Shown piece by piece: positions 33,229-44,045 of a stretch of DNA of 64,000 nt (positions are counted from its first letter, which is position 1; each line of letters starts with the position of its first letter). Location of the stretch: contig NZ_QLLY01000021.1 of NCBI RefSeq assembly GCF_003259365.1, forward strand, positions 1 through 64,000, read 5' to 3'. A program made the translations under genes and the position numbers. Below the pieces are notes generated by a model. It ran no database searches and was not told the origin of the DNA. It worked only from the letters and a program-made list of their open reading frames with translations. Origin of the DNA: Streptomyces sp. PsTaAH-137. GTDB lineage: Bacteria > Actinomycetota > Actinomycetes > Streptomycetales > Streptomycetaceae.

Positions 33229-34788
33229 ATGGCGCTGGGTCCGGACAGGGCGGAGCACCCCGAGGAGCAGGCCGGACGGGACGCCGCACCGCCCCCGCGC
33301 CCCCGCACCCGCCGCTGGGAGTCCGGCGCGATGGCGCACGCCGTCAGCGACCCCTTCGGCCAGGGCCCGCTGCCCTGGCTGCGCGGCAGTGAGCACTACT
33401 TCGACGACACGGGCCAGGTCGTCCCCTGGTACGTCGATCTGGGCCACGCGGCGCAGCCCGGCTCCACGAACACCGCGGCCATCCCCAGCCCCCGTACCGG
33501 CGGCCCCCGTACCGCGGACGACGTGCACCGCCAGATCAAGGGCTTCACCTCCACCGGCGCGGCCGCGCCCGGCGAGGCGATCGACTTCCACATCACGGTC
33601 GACCCGCCCCAGCAGTTCAGCGTGGACATCTACCGGATCGGGCACTACGGCGGCGACGGCGCCGCCAAGATCACCACGAGCCCCCGGCTCTCCGGCATCG
33701 TCCAGCCCGCGCCGCTGTCGGTGGACCGCACGGTCTCCTGCCACCACTGGTGGCAGTCCTGGCGGCTGCAGATCCCGTCGTTCTGGAACGTCGGGGCGTA
33801 CGTGGCGGTCCTGACCACCGTCGACGGCCACCGCTCGCACGTCCCGTTCACGGTGCGGGACACCCGCCCCGCGGATCTGCTCCTGCTGCTGCCGGACATC
33901 ACCTGGCAGGCGTACAACCTGTACCCGGAGGACGGCCACACCGGCGCCAGCCTCTACCACGCGTGGGACGAGGAGGGCCGGCTGCTCGGCGAGAGCGAGG
34001 CCGCGATCACGGTCTCCTTCGACCGCCCGTACGCGGGCGCGGGTCTGCCGCTGCACGTCGGCCACGCCTACGACTTCATCCGCTGGGCGGAGCGCTACGG
34101 CTACGACCTGGCGTACGCGGACGCCCGCGACCTGCACGCGGGCCGGGTCGACCCGACGCGCTACCGCGGCCTGGTCTTCCCCGGCCACGACGAGTACTGG
34201 TCGGCGAACATGCGGCGTACGACCGAGCTGGCCCGCGAGCACGGCACGTCCCTGGTCTTCCTGTCGGCCAACACCATGTACTGGCAGGTGGAGTTGGGCC
34301 CGTCCGCCTCCGGTGTCCCGGACCGCCTGCTGACCTGCCGCAAGCGCCGCGGCCCCGGCAAGCCGACGCTGTGGCGGGAGATCGATCGGCCCGAGCAGCA
34401 GCTCATGGGCATCCAGTACGCGGGCCGGGTCCCCGAGCCGCACCCGCTGGTCGTGCGGAACGCGGACCACTGGCTGTGGGAGGCGACGGGCGCGCACGAG
34501 GGCGACGAGATCGACGGCCTGGTGGCCGGTGAGGCGGATCGGTACTTCCCGCGCACCGCCCTGCCCGACCACGAGGACCGCATCCTGCTCGCGCACTCCC
34601 CCTACCGGGACGGCGACAAGGTCCGCCGCCACCAGGAGACCTCGCTGTACCGGGCACCGTCCGGCGCGCTGGTCTTCGCGTCCGGGACGTTCGCCTGGTC
34701 CCCGGCGCTCGACCGCCCCGGGCACGTCGACCCCCGTATCCAGCGGGCGACGGCCAACCTTCTGGACCGCATCTGCAAACGGGACTGA
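33229..34788 (+). CDS. N,N-dimethylformamidase beta-subunit-like protein
   Basis: The 519-aa protein has an N-terminal beta domain (IDFHITVDPPQQFSVDIYRIG, an Ig/CBM-like pattern) and a large C-terminal glutamine-amidotransferase-like domain: LLLLPDITWQAYNLYPEDG, YRGLVFPGHDEYWSANMRR and FLSANTMYWQVEL. This family includes the catalytic subunit of DMF amidase, but most actinobacterial members have unknown substrates. A Glu/Asp-rich metal site of the DMFase type may exist around HDEYW. There is no signal peptide. It has GAGGGGAAC upstream and lies between the M48-like gene and purC. Confidence 0.83.
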   Translation: MALGPDRAEHPEEQAGRDAAPPPRPRTRRWESGAMAHAVSDPFGQGPLPWLRGSEHYFDDTGQVVPWYVDLGHAAQPGSTNTAAIPSPRTGGPRTADDVHRQIKGFTSTGAAAPGEAIDFHITVDPPQQFSVDIYRIGHYGGDGAAKITTSPRLSGIVQPAPLSVDRTVSCHHWWQSWRLQIPSFWNVGAYVAVLTTVDGHRSHVPFTVRDTRPADLLLLLPDITWQAYNLYPEDGHTGASLYHAWDEEGRLLGESEAAITVSFDRPYAGAGLPLHVGHAYDFIRWAERYGYDLAYADARDLHAGRVDPTRYRGLVFPGHDEYWSANMRRTTELAREHGTSLVFLSANTMYWQVELGPSASGVPDRLLTCRKRRGPGKPTLWREIDRPEQQLMGIQYAGRVPEPHPLVVRNADHWLWEATGAHEGDEIDGLVAGEADRYFPRTALPDHEDRILLAHSPYRDGDKVRRHQETSLYRAPSGALVFASGTFAWSPALDRPGHVDPRIQRATANLLDRICKRD

Positions 34789-34878
34789 GAACCGACCCCC
34801 GACCGGGACCCCTGGCCAGGGCCCACCCCCTCGTACGGGAGAATCAGAGGTACTCGTACAGAACCACGGGGAGGAACC

Positions 34879-35784
34879 GTGTCCGGATTCGTCGAAAAGC
34901 CCGAGCCGCTTCAGGTGCCGGGCCTGGTGCATCTCCACACCGGCAAGGTGCGGGACCTGTACCGCAACGAGGCGGGCGACCTCGTGATGGTCGCCACCGA
35001 CCGCATCTCCGCCTACGACTGGGTGCTGCCCAGCCCCATCCCGGACAAGGGCAAGGTGCTCACCCAGCTCTCCCTGTGGTGGTTCGACCAGCTCAAGGAC
35101 CTGATCCCGAACCACGTCCTGTCCACCGAGCTGCCCGAGGGCGCCCCCGCCGACTGGGCGGGCCGCACCCTGATCTGCAAGAGCCTGGACATGGTCCCGG
35201 TCGAGGCGGTCGCCCGCGGCTACCTCACCGGCTCGGGCCTGGTCGAGTACAACGCGTCGCGCACGGTCTGCGGCCTCGCCCTCCCCAAGGGCCTGGAGGA
35301 CGGCTCGGAGCTGCCCGCGCCGATCTTCACGCCCGCCACCAAGGCCGAGGTCGGCGAGCACGACGAGAACGTGAGTTACGAGGAAGTGGCCCGCCAGGTC
35401 GGCGCGGAGACCGCCACCCAGCTGCGCCAGGCGACCCTCGCCGTGTACAGCCGGGCCCGGGACATCGCGCGCGAGCGCGGGATCATCCTGGCGGACACCA
35501 AGTTCGAGTTCGGCTTCGACAAGGACGGCACGCTGATCCTCGCCGACGAGGTGCTCACCCCGGACTCGTCCCGCTTCTGGCCGGCCGACCAGTGGCAGCC
35601 GGGCCGCGCCCAGCCCAGCTACGACAAGCAGTTCGTCCGGGACTGGCTGACGTCGGACGCGTCCGGCTGGGACCGTAAGAGCGAGACCCCACCGCCGGCC
35701 CTGCCCGACGAGGTCGTCACCGCGACGCGCGCCAAGTACATCGAGGCGTATCAGTTGCTGACCGGGACGCCCTGGAGCCTGTAG
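34879..35784 (+). CDS. purC: Phosphoribosylaminoimidazole-succinocarboxamide synthase
   Basis: The 301-aa enzyme makes SAICAR from CAIR, Asp and ATP. It begins with HTGKVRDLYR (the substrate loop), then ATDRISAYDWVLPSPIPDKG, the conserved VEAVARGYLTGSG, and FEFGFDKDGTLILADEVLTPDSSRFW. It is full length. The start is GTG with GGGGAGGAACC upstream. A strong terminator and tRNA-Gly follow. Confidence 0.97.
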   Translation: MSGFVEKPEPLQVPGLVHLHTGKVRDLYRNEAGDLVMVATDRISAYDWVLPSPIPDKGKVLTQLSLWWFDQLKDLIPNHVLSTELPEGAPADWAGRTLICKSLDMVPVEAVARGYLTGSGLVEYNASRTVCGLALPKGLEDGSELPAPIFTPATKAEVGEHDENVSYEEVARQVGAETATQLRQATLAVYSRARDIARERGIILADTKFEFGFDKDGTLILADEVLTPDSSRFWPADQWQPGRAQPSYDKQFVRDWLTSDASGWDRKSETPPPALPDEVVTATRAKYIEAYQLLTGTPWSL

Positions 35785-35792
35785 CCCGGCAA

Positions 35793-35830
35793 CGCAAGAA
35801 CCCCGGTCCGAGAGGACCGGGGTTCTTGCG
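35793..35830. terminator. Bidirectional terminator between purC and tRNA-Gly
   Basis: CGCAAGAACCCCGGTCC (35793-35809) pairs perfectly with GGACCGGGGTTCTTGCG (35814-35830) around GAGA. It serves the plus-strand purC and the minus-strand tRNA. Confidence 0.92.
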
Positions 35831-35834
35831 ATTC

Positions 35835-35910
35835 TGGAGCGAACGACCGGGTTCGAACCGGCGACCTCAACCTTGGCAAGGTTGCGCTCTACCAACTGAG
35901 CTACGTTCGC
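35835..35910 (-). tRNA. tRNA-Gly (anticodon GCC), copy 1
   Basis: The 76-nt tRNA has acceptor stem GCGAACG/CGTTCGC, discriminator U and an encoded CCA end; the anticodon loop TTGCCAA gives GCC. The T-loop is TTCGAAC. Copy 2 at 39730 differs in the T-stem region. Confidence 0.98.
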
Positions 35911-35956
35911 AAAGCGCCGCTTTCGCGGTGCTCCGTGCGCCGAAGCGCGACGCCAA

Positions 35957-36565
35957 CTATACCCAACCCCGCTCGCGCGCGAGACGCACGGCCGCGTGCC
36001 GGTTCTCCACCCCGAGCTTCGAGACGGCCGACGACAGATAGTTGCGGACCGTGCCCTGGGACAGGGCGGCCCGCTCGGCGATCTCCGCGACCGGGGCCCC
36101 GTCCGCCGCGAACTCCAGCACCTCGGCCTCCCGCGCGGTCAGCGGGGAGTCGCCGGAGGCGATCGCGTCGGCGGCCAACTCCGGGTCCACATAGCGGTTT
36201 CCGGCGTGCACGGTCCGGATGATCTCGGCGAGCCGCTGGGCGCTCACCGTCTTCGGCACGAAGCCGCGCACCCCGGCCGCGAGCGCCCGCTTGAGGTGCC
36301 CGGGGCGGCCGTGACTGGTGACGATCATGGTCCGGCAGTCGGGCAGCTCGGCCCTGATCGATGTGGCCACCCTCACACCGTCCGCGCCCGGCATCTCCAG
36401 ATCGAGCACGGCGACGTCCGGCCGGTGCGCCCGTGCCATGGCCAGCGCCTCGGGGCCGGTGGCGGCCTCGGCGACCACCACCAGGTCGTCCTCCAGCGCG
36501 AGGAGGGCGGCCAGCGCGCCCCGGATCAGGTGCTCGTCGTCGGCGAGCAGGACCCGTACGGTCAT
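35957..36565 (-). CDS. Two-component response regulator, NarL/LuxR type
   Basis: The 202-aa protein has a receiver domain (VRVLLADDEHLIRGALAALL, phosphoacceptor Asp in VAVLDLEMPG, Lys in FVPKTV) and a C-terminal LuxR helix-turn-helix (LTAREAEVLEFAADGAPVAE, LSQGTVRNYLSSAVSKLGV). Its start codon overlaps the kinase stop as ATGA (36562-36565), so they are translationally coupled. It probably controls the adjacent ABC transporter operon. Confidence 0.95.
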   Translation of the reverse strand: MTVRVLLADDEHLIRGALAALLALEDDLVVVAEAATGPEALAMARAHRPDVAVLDLEMPGADGVRVATSIRAELPDCRTMIVTSHGRPGHLKRALAAGVRGFVPKTVSAQRLAEIIRTVHAGNRYVDPELAADAIASGDSPLTAREAEVLEFAADGAPVAEIAERAALSQGTVRNYLSSAVSKLGVENRHAAVRLARERGWV

Positions 36566-37809
36566 CGGGCCTCCTCCCGCTCCTGGCGCGCCGGGGCGTT
36601 CCCGACCCCGGGCAGCGGGACGCGCGCCCGCACCCGGAAGACCCCCTTGCGGGCCCTCCCCGCCGTCAACTCCCCGTCCAGGACGGCCAGTCGCTCCCGC
36701 AGCCCGGCGAGCCCGGAGCCCGAACCGGTCTCCGTGCCGTCGCCCGCCCCGTCGTTCTCCACGGTCAGCACCACGTCCTCCGCTCCGCTCTCGATGTCCA
36801 GCCGGCAGGTGTTCGCGTCTCCGTGCCGCAGCACATTGGTCGTCGCCTCCCGCACCACCCAGCCGAGCGCCGCCTGCACCTCGTCGGGCAGCCCGGCCGC
36901 CGACCCGGTCACCGTGCAGGTGATCCCGGCGGCGTCCAGCACTCCCTGCGCACCGGCCAGTTCGACCGTGAGGTCGGCCTCGCGATATCCCCGTACGACA
37001 TCGCGCACCTCCTTCTGCGACTCCCGCGCGATGCGCTGCACCTCGACCATCTGCGCGACGGCCGCCTCGGTCCGGCCGCGCCGGGCGAGCTGGACCGCGA
37101 GCTCGCTCTTGAGGGCGACGACCGAGAGATTGCGGCCCATGACGTCGTGCAGATCGCGGCCGAAGCGCAGCCGCTCCTCGGCGACGGCGAGCAGCGCCTT
37201 GGTCTCGCGGGCCCGCTCGGACTCCCACATGACGGAGAGGTTCCAGGCGCTGCATCGGTAGGAGCCGAGTGCCAGCGCGGCACCCAGGCTGAGGACCGCG
37301 GCCTCGGCGATCAGGCTCGTCGAGACGTTCCCGAGGGCGGCGCTGACCGCGAGGACGACCGCGATGACCACGGCCGACTCCCGGATGAACCGGCGGACCG
37401 GCACCATCAGCGAGTACGCCCCGCCGAAGGGCATCGGCGCGAACAGCAGCGGCATCGCGATCAGCCCGCTCCGGTTGCTGTCGGTGGCCACGATGGCGGC
37501 GATCAGCGCGAACGCGACGACGGTGAGGGCCCCGGCGGTGAGCGTCAGGCTCCGCGGCACCGTCCCGCGCCCGAGGTACTGGTCGAGGGCGAGCCCGGTG
37601 TGCCGGCCGGCGACGAGGCACTGAGCGATGTTCACCACGACGAGCGCGATCCCGAGGCCGAAAGCGGTGGGATCGCCGCGCAGACTCCCGGCGAGGCCGC
37701 TGCCCGACCAGGCGAGCAGGAACAACCAGTTCACCGCGGCCAGTGTGAAGCGGCTCTGCCATTCCACCCGCTCGACCTTGCTGCGGTCCCGCCACCGAAC
37801 CCGCGCCAC
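36562..37809 (-). CDS. Sensor histidine kinase (HisKA_3 type)
   Basis: The 415-aa protein has five or six N-terminal transmembrane helices, then an H-box FGRDLHDVMGRNLSVVALKSE with the phosphorylated His, and a C-terminal ATPase lacking a canonical large ATP lid (WVVREATTNVLRHGDA, VENDGAGDGTETGSGSGLAGL). This is the NarX/DesK-like class that pairs with LuxR-type regulators. GTG 37809 has GGGAGG upstream. The preceding ABC permease ends 17 bp earlier, so kinase, regulator and transporter form one operon. Confidence 0.93.
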   Translation of the reverse strand: MARVRWRDRSKVERVEWQSRFTLAAVNWLFLLAWSGSGLAGSLRGDPTAFGLGIALVVVNIAQCLVAGRHTGLALDQYLGRGTVPRSLTLTAGALTVVAFALIAAIVATDSNRSGLIAMPLLFAPMPFGGAYSLMVPVRRFIRESAVVIAVVLAVSAALGNVSTSLIAEAAVLSLGAALALGSYRCSAWNLSVMWESERARETKALLAVAEERLRFGRDLHDVMGRNLSVVALKSELAVQLARRGRTEAAVAQMVEVQRIARESQKEVRDVVRGYREADLTVELAGAQGVLDAAGITCTVTGSAAGLPDEVQAALGWVVREATTNVLRHGDANTCRLDIESGAEDVVLTVENDGAGDGTETGSGSGLAGLRERLAVLDGELTAGRARKGVFRVRARVPLPGVGNAPARQEREEAR

Positions 37810-37826
37810 CGAAGATCCTCCCGCCG

Positions 37827-38606
37827 TCAGCGCCGCGGTTCCCACCGGAACCGCTTCTGGACAGCAAACACGGCGATCGCGATCCAGGCCACCGCCACGG
37901 CGATCGCCTTCAGGGACTCCCCGCCGGACAGGGTGCCGCTCCAGCCGCCCCGCACCAGCGTGAGCGCCGACGTCAGCGGCAGGAACTCGCACACGGCCGC
38001 GATCCGGTCGGGCAGCATCTCCAGGGGAACGGTCGCGCCGGAGCCGATCATCGACACCAGCAGCATCGGCATCGCGGCGACCTGCGCGCTCTCCACGCTG
38101 CGGCTGAACACCGTGGTGAACGCGGCGAGCGTGACGCACAGCGGGATGCCCAACAGGACGCCGAGCAGCACCAGGTGGGGCGCGCTCGGGGCCCCCGCGT
38201 CGAGCGCCACGGCGCACACGGCAGCCACCGTGGCGCACTGGACGAGCCCGATCACCACGGACGGCACCGCGGCCCCGGCGAGGATCTCCAGGTCGCGCAG
38301 TTCGCCGGTGCGCAGCCGCTTGAGGACGAGTTCCTCGCGCCGCGAGGCGTAGACGCTCACCAGCGCGCTGTACACGGCGAAGAGCAGGGAGAACGCGATC
38401 GCCGAGGAGATCAGGACGGTGCCGAGGTTCAGCCCGGCGTCCTTCAGGTCCCCCTCGTCCATCGACCGGGAGAGGCTCAGCGGCAGCACGAGCGGTACGA
38501 ACACCGCCGTGAACAGCACGCCCTTGCTGCGTCCGATGAGGGTGAACTCGGCCCGCGCGAGCGAGGCGAGCCGCCCCGCGGAGGTCGTCGTCGCCACGGT
38601 GCTCAT
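37827..38606 (-). CDS. ABC-2 type transporter permease
   Basis: The 259-aa protein has about six transmembrane helices in the ABC-2 pattern (LARAEFTLIGRSKGVLFTAV..., VLISSAIAFSLLFAVYSALVS, VFSRSVESAQVAAMPMLLVS). Such permeases with a nearby kinase/regulator often handle peptide or lipid export and resistance. Its ATG overlaps the ATPase stop as ATGA (38603-38606). Confidence 0.92.
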   Translation of the reverse strand: MSTVATTTSAGRLASLARAEFTLIGRSKGVLFTAVFVPLVLPLSLSRSMDEGDLKDAGLNLGTVLISSAIAFSLLFAVYSALVSVYASRREELVLKRLRTGELRDLEILAGAAVPSVVIGLVQCATVAAVCAVALDAGAPSAPHLVLLGVLLGIPLCVTLAAFTTVFSRSVESAQVAAMPMLLVSMIGSGATVPLEMLPDRIAAVCEFLPLTSALTLVRGGWSGTLSGGESLKAIAVAVAWIAIAVFAVQKRFRWEPRR

Positions 38607-39589
38607 GCCGCCATCTCCTTCTGCCGTGCCTCGCCGCTGCTGTCTTCCGTGCCGTCCTTCGCGGTCCGCGCGATCCGCAGGAACGCCTCTTCGAGGGAGG
38701 CGCCGCGGACGTCGAGCCGCCGCAGCTCGATCCCCGCGTCCCGGGCCCAGAGCAGCAGCCCGGTCGCGGCGCGCTGGAGTTCGCCGGTGCGCAGCCGGAT
38801 GATCCGGCCCTCGGTCTCGTGCCCGCTGATCCCGAGCGGGGCGAGCGGCGGCAGGTCGCCGGGCAGATAGCCCTCGGGCAGTTCGAAGGAGATGTGCGAG
38901 GGCTGGGCGGCGACGACCTCGTCGACGCTCCCCTCGGCGGCGATCCGCCCCTCGTGCAGGATCGCGAGCCGGTCGGCGAGGTCCTCGGCCTCTTCGAGGT
39001 AGTGCGTGGTCAGCAGCACGGTGGTGCCCTCGGCGCGCAGCCCGCGCACCAGTTCCCACGTATCCCGGCGCCCCTCGGCGTCGAGGCCGGTGGTGGGTTC
39101 GTCGAGGAACAGCACCTCGGGGCGGCCGAGCAGGGCGAGGGCCAGGTCGAGCCGCCGCTTCTCACCGCCGGACAGCTGCTTGACCCGGACCGCGCCGCGC
39201 CGCCCGCCGAGCCCGACCATCTCCAGGGCCTCCCCGACGGGCCGCGCCCCACTGGTGCACCCGGCCCACATGCGGACCGTCTCGGTGACGCTCAGCTCGG
39301 AGGGGAAGCCGCCCTCCTGGAGCATCACGCCGATCCGCGGCCGCACCAGGTCGCGTTCGGTGTGCGGGTCGTGGCCGAGGATCCGTACCTGTCCGCCGGC
39401 CGGGGCGGCGAGCCCTTCGAGGAGCTCGACGGTGGAGGTCTTGCCCGCGCCGTTGGTGCCGAGGAGGGCGAAGAGTTCGCCGCGGCCCACGGAGAAGCTC
39501 ACTCCGCGCACCGCCTCGAAGGACCCCCGCTTGTCCCCGTACACGCGGCGCAGATCAGTGACGTCGATCACGCGCTCGTTGTTGGTCAT
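38603..39589 (-). CDS. ABC transporter ATP-binding protein (ABC-2 / DRA family)
   Basis: The 328-aa ATPase has Walker A LLGTNGAGKTSTVE, Q-loop LQEGGFPSELSVTE, signature LSGGEKRRLDLALAL (one-letter variant of LSGGQ), Walker B VLFLDEPTTGLD and H-loop LLTTHYLEEAE. Its C-terminal 100 residues resemble the DrrA/CcmA-type tail. It is the first gene of the ATPase-permease-kinase-regulator operon. ATG 39589 begins the conserved MTNNERVIDVTDLRRVYGD. Confidence 0.95.
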   Translation of the reverse strand: MTNNERVIDVTDLRRVYGDKRGSFEAVRGVSFSVGRGELFALLGTNGAGKTSTVELLEGLAAPAGGQVRILGHDPHTERDLVRPRIGVMLQEGGFPSELSVTETVRMWAGCTSGARPVGEALEMVGLGGRRGAVRVKQLSGGEKRRLDLALALLGRPEVLFLDEPTTGLDAEGRRDTWELVRGLRAEGTTVLLTTHYLEEAEDLADRLAILHEGRIAAEGSVDEVVAAQPSHISFELPEGYLPGDLPPLAPLGISGHETEGRIIRLRTGELQRAATGLLLWARDAGIELRRLDVRGASLEEAFLRIARTAKDGTEDSSGEARQKEMAA

Positions 39590-39689
39590 GCTTCAAGCCT
39601 TCCGCCGGCCGGGGCCGGGCGGCAGTGCGCGCTGTCATCGGCGTCCATGACAAATGTCAGACGCCGGCGGACGGCCGGTGCAGGAAACG

Positions 39690-39726
39690 CCGAAGGCCCG
39701 GATCCCTGGGGGATCCGGGCCTTCGG
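39690..39726 (-). terminator. Terminator downstream of tRNA-Gly copy 2
   Basis: CCGAAGGCCCGGATCCC (39690-39706) pairs perfectly with GGGATCCGGGCCTTCGG (39710-39726) across a 3-nt loop, 3 bp past the tRNA 3' end. Confidence 0.88.
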
Positions 39727-39729
39727 AAC

Positions 39730-39805
39730 TGGAGCGAACGACGAGGTTCGAACTCGCGACCTCAACCTTGGCAAGGTTGCGCTCTACCAACTGAGCTACG
39801 TTCGC
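39730..39805 (-). tRNA. tRNA-Gly (anticodon GCC), copy 2
   Basis: The 76-nt tRNA has the same acceptor stem (GCGAACG/CGTTCGC), encoded CCA and anticodon loop TTGCCAA as copy 1. The T-stem differs (GCGAG/CTCGT versus GCCGG/CCGGT). Confidence 0.98.
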
Positions 39806-39884
39806 ATTGCCTCCGACCAGCTTTCACCGATCGGCGCGAGCACCAGCCTACCGCACCCCGGAGGGCGGTCGGTACGCGATGCGG

Positions 39885-39956
39885 AGCGGGTGACAGGAAT
39901 TGCACACTGCGCCTTCCCCCTGGAAGGGGGATGTTCTACTACTGAACTACACCCGC
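39885..39956 (-). tRNA. tRNA-Gly (anticodon TCC)
   Basis: The 72-nt tRNA has acceptor stem GCGGGTG/CACCCGC, anticodon loop CTTCCAG (TCC, reading GGA/GGG) and T-loop TGCAATT. The 3' flank reads TCCGC, so CCA is not encoded. It lies 79 bp upstream of tRNA-Gly(GCC) copy 2. Confidence 0.96.
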
Positions 39957-40104
39957 ATGTACTCCTTGGGGTTCCGGCCCTGCGGCCTTGCCCCTCGGCG
40001 TGCTCCAGACTCTAGCCGACCGCCGGGGGTGCAGCGCAAGTCGGTTGCCGCCGGGGGCATCTGACGGGGTGGCCGGACGGGCCGGCCCGGCCCCGCGCGC
40101 GGCC

Positions 40105-40452
40105 TCAGTTGGCCTTCGCGAACTCCTCGTAGATCCGCTTGGGGATCCGGCCGCGCGGCGGCACGTCCAGCTGGTTCGAGCGGGCCCAGGCGCGCACGGC
40201 GGCCGGGTCCGGGTTCACGGCCGTGTGCTTGAACACCTTCGCCGCCCTGTCCGTCCTGTCGGCCTTGGCGGCCTTGCCGTTCCGCTTGCGGCCGGCCTGG
40301 AGGTACGGGGCCAGCGCCTTGCGGAGCTGTTTCGCATTGGCGGGATTCAGGTCGATCTCGTACGACTTGCCGTCGAGACCGAAGGCGACCGTTTCCGCCG
40401 CTTCTGAGCCGTCGATGTCGTCAAAGAGAGTGACCACGACACGCTGCGCCAC
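40105..40452 (-). CDS. lsrL: Lsr2-family nucleoid-associated protein (LsrL-type)
   Basis: The 115-aa protein has an N-terminal dimerisation domain (MAQRVVVTLFDDIDGSEAAE, VAFGLDGKSYEIDL) and a C-terminal DNA-binding domain (VRAWARSNQLDVPPRGRIPKRIYEEF) whose RGR core binds AT-rich minor grooves. The Lys/Arg linker (GRKRNGKAAKADR) is typical. Lsr2 proteins silence AT-rich and horizontally acquired DNA. In S. coelicolor a second, shorter-studied paralogue lies in this position (between tRNAs and purS), hence the name. ATG 40452 has GATATT upstream with little ribosome site. Confidence 0.92.
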   Translation of the reverse strand: MAQRVVVTLFDDIDGSEAAETVAFGLDGKSYEIDLNPANAKQLRKALAPYLQAGRKRNGKAAKADRTDRAAKVFKHTAVNPDPAAVRAWARSNQLDVPPRGRIPKRIYEEFAKAN

Positions 40453-40557
40453 GAATATCGGTCCCTTCGTCCGGCACCCCGCTTTGACGTGCGGTGATGT
40501 CGACTGTTCCGGTCTGTTTCCGGTTTCTGCCCATTCCTTTTTACCTTGTCCGGCATT

Positions 40558-40587
40558 GCGGAGGGAAGACCATTTAAAAACCTCCGC
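40558..40587. promoter_or_regulatory. AT-rich inverted repeat upstream of lsrL
   Basis: GCGGAGG (40558-40564) and CCTCCGC (40581-40587) flank an AT-rich centre (CATTTAAAAA). It lies 106-135 bp upstream of lsrL. AT-rich tracts are the preferred target of Lsr2, so autoregulation is possible. It sits within the 315-bp gap between lsrL and purS, which holds no gene. Confidence 0.4.
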
Positions 40588-40682
40588 GTGTCTGTGGTTG
40601 CAGATATGCCGGTGTCTTTCGTTGTCTTTCCCTTAATTTTCCGTGCGGATCTCATGTCGTTGCCGTAACGTGATGCGGCTCT

Positions 40683-40710
40683 CGTAGATTCCTACTGTCT
40701 ACGCGAGTAG
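40683..40710. promoter_or_regulatory. Candidate operator and promoter of purSQL
   Basis: CGTAGA (40683-40688) pairs with TCTACG (40698-40703), and CTACT (40692-40696) with AGTAG (40706-40710), two interlocked inverted repeats. TACTCT at 40724-40729 is a candidate -10, so the repeats would cover the -35 region, an effective site for a repressor. The regulator is unknown. Confidence 0.45.
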
Positions 40711-40767
40711 AAGATTTGGGCGGGTACTCTGAACGGACCTGCTCAGCACCACACACCGGGAGTGCCA

Positions 40768-41034
40768 GTGGCACGCGTCGTAGTCGACGTCATGCTCAAG
40801 CCGGAGATCCTCGACCCCCAGGGCCAGGCGGTGCAGCGTGCACTGCCGCGCCTCGGTTTCGACGGCATCTCCGACGTCCGCCAGGGAAAGCGTTTCGAGC
40901 TCGAAGTGGACGGGCCGGTGGACGACGCCGCGCTCGCCCGTATCCACGAGCTGGCGGAAACCTTCCTCGCCAACACCGTGATCGAGAACTTCACCGTCAA
41001 GGTCGAGGAGCTTGTCGCGGGAGCCGAAAAGTGA
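40768..41034 (+). CDS. purS: Phosphoribosylformylglycinamidine synthase subunit PurS
   Basis: The 88-aa structural subunit links PurL and PurQ in the bacterial small-type FGAM synthase. It begins VARVVVDVMLKPEILDPQG and ends KVEELVAGAEK. GTG 40768 has GGGAG five bases upstream; a GTG six bases earlier is too close to that site. Its TGA overlaps the purQ GTG (GTGA), so they are coupled. Confidence 0.95.
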   Translation: MARVVVDVMLKPEILDPQGQAVQRALPRLGFDGISDVRQGKRFELEVDGPVDDAALARIHELAETFLANTVIENFTVKVEELVAGAEK

Positions 41035-41710
41035 CCGCTCGTATTGGCGTCGTCACCTTTCCCGGCTCGCTCGACGACAGGGACACCCAGCGCGCGATCC
41101 GCCTCGCGGGCGCGGAGCCGGTCGCTCTCTGGCACAAGGACAAGGACCTGAAGCAGGTCGACGCGGTGGTCCTGCCGGGCGGTTTCAGTTACGGCGATTA
41201 CCTGCGCGCGGGCGCCATTTCGCGGTTCTCGCCGGTCATGGAGACGCTGATCGACCAGGCGAAGGCGGGCCTGCCCGTTCTCGGTATCTGCAACGGGTTC
41301 CAGGTCCTCACCGAGGCCCACCTGCTCCCCGGCGCGATGCTGGGCAACGACCACCTGCACTTCATCTGCCGCGACCAGAAGCTGCGGGTGGAGAACGCGG
41401 GTACCGCGTGGACGTCCGACTACGAGGCGGGCCAGGAGATCCATATCCCGCTGAAGAACATGGACGGCCGTTACGTCGCCGACGAGCGCACGCTCGACGA
41501 GCTGGAGGCGGAGGGCCGCGTCGTCTTCCGGTACCTGGACGTCAATCCGAACGGCTCGCTCCGCGACATCGCCGGCATCACGAACGCGGCGGGCAACGTC
41601 GTGGGTCTGATGCCGCACCCGGAGCACGCCGTGGAACCGCTGATCGGGTCCGGCCGCACCGACGGCCTCCCCTTCTTCACCTCGATCCTCAAGAAGCTGG
41701 TCGCCGCCTC

Positions 41711-41714
<4 letters not shown>
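41031..41714 (+). CDS. purQ: Phosphoribosylformylglycinamidine synthase subunit PurQ (glutaminase)
   Basis: The 227-aa class I glutamine amidotransferase supplies ammonia to PurL. It has the nucleophile in LGICNGFQ (Cys87) and the His/Glu pair in LMPHPEHA. It starts GTG 41031, overlapping purS by 4 bp, and its stop overlaps the purL ATG (ATGA), so the operon is tightly coupled. Confidence 0.97.
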
Positions 41715-43972
<2,258 letters not shown>

Positions 43973-43988
43973 CGGCCGTACGTACGTG

Positions 43989-44022
43989 AAGGCCCCGCCC
44001 GGGATGCTCCGGGCGGGGCCTT
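43989..44022. terminator. Bidirectional terminator after purL
   Basis: AAGGCCCCGCCCGG (43989-44002) pairs perfectly with CCGGGCGGGGCCTT (44009-44022) around a 6-nt loop, followed by TTCG. It also serves the convergent MFS gene. Confidence 0.92.
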
Positions 44023-44045
44023 TCGCTGTCCGGAGCGCTGTCGGT

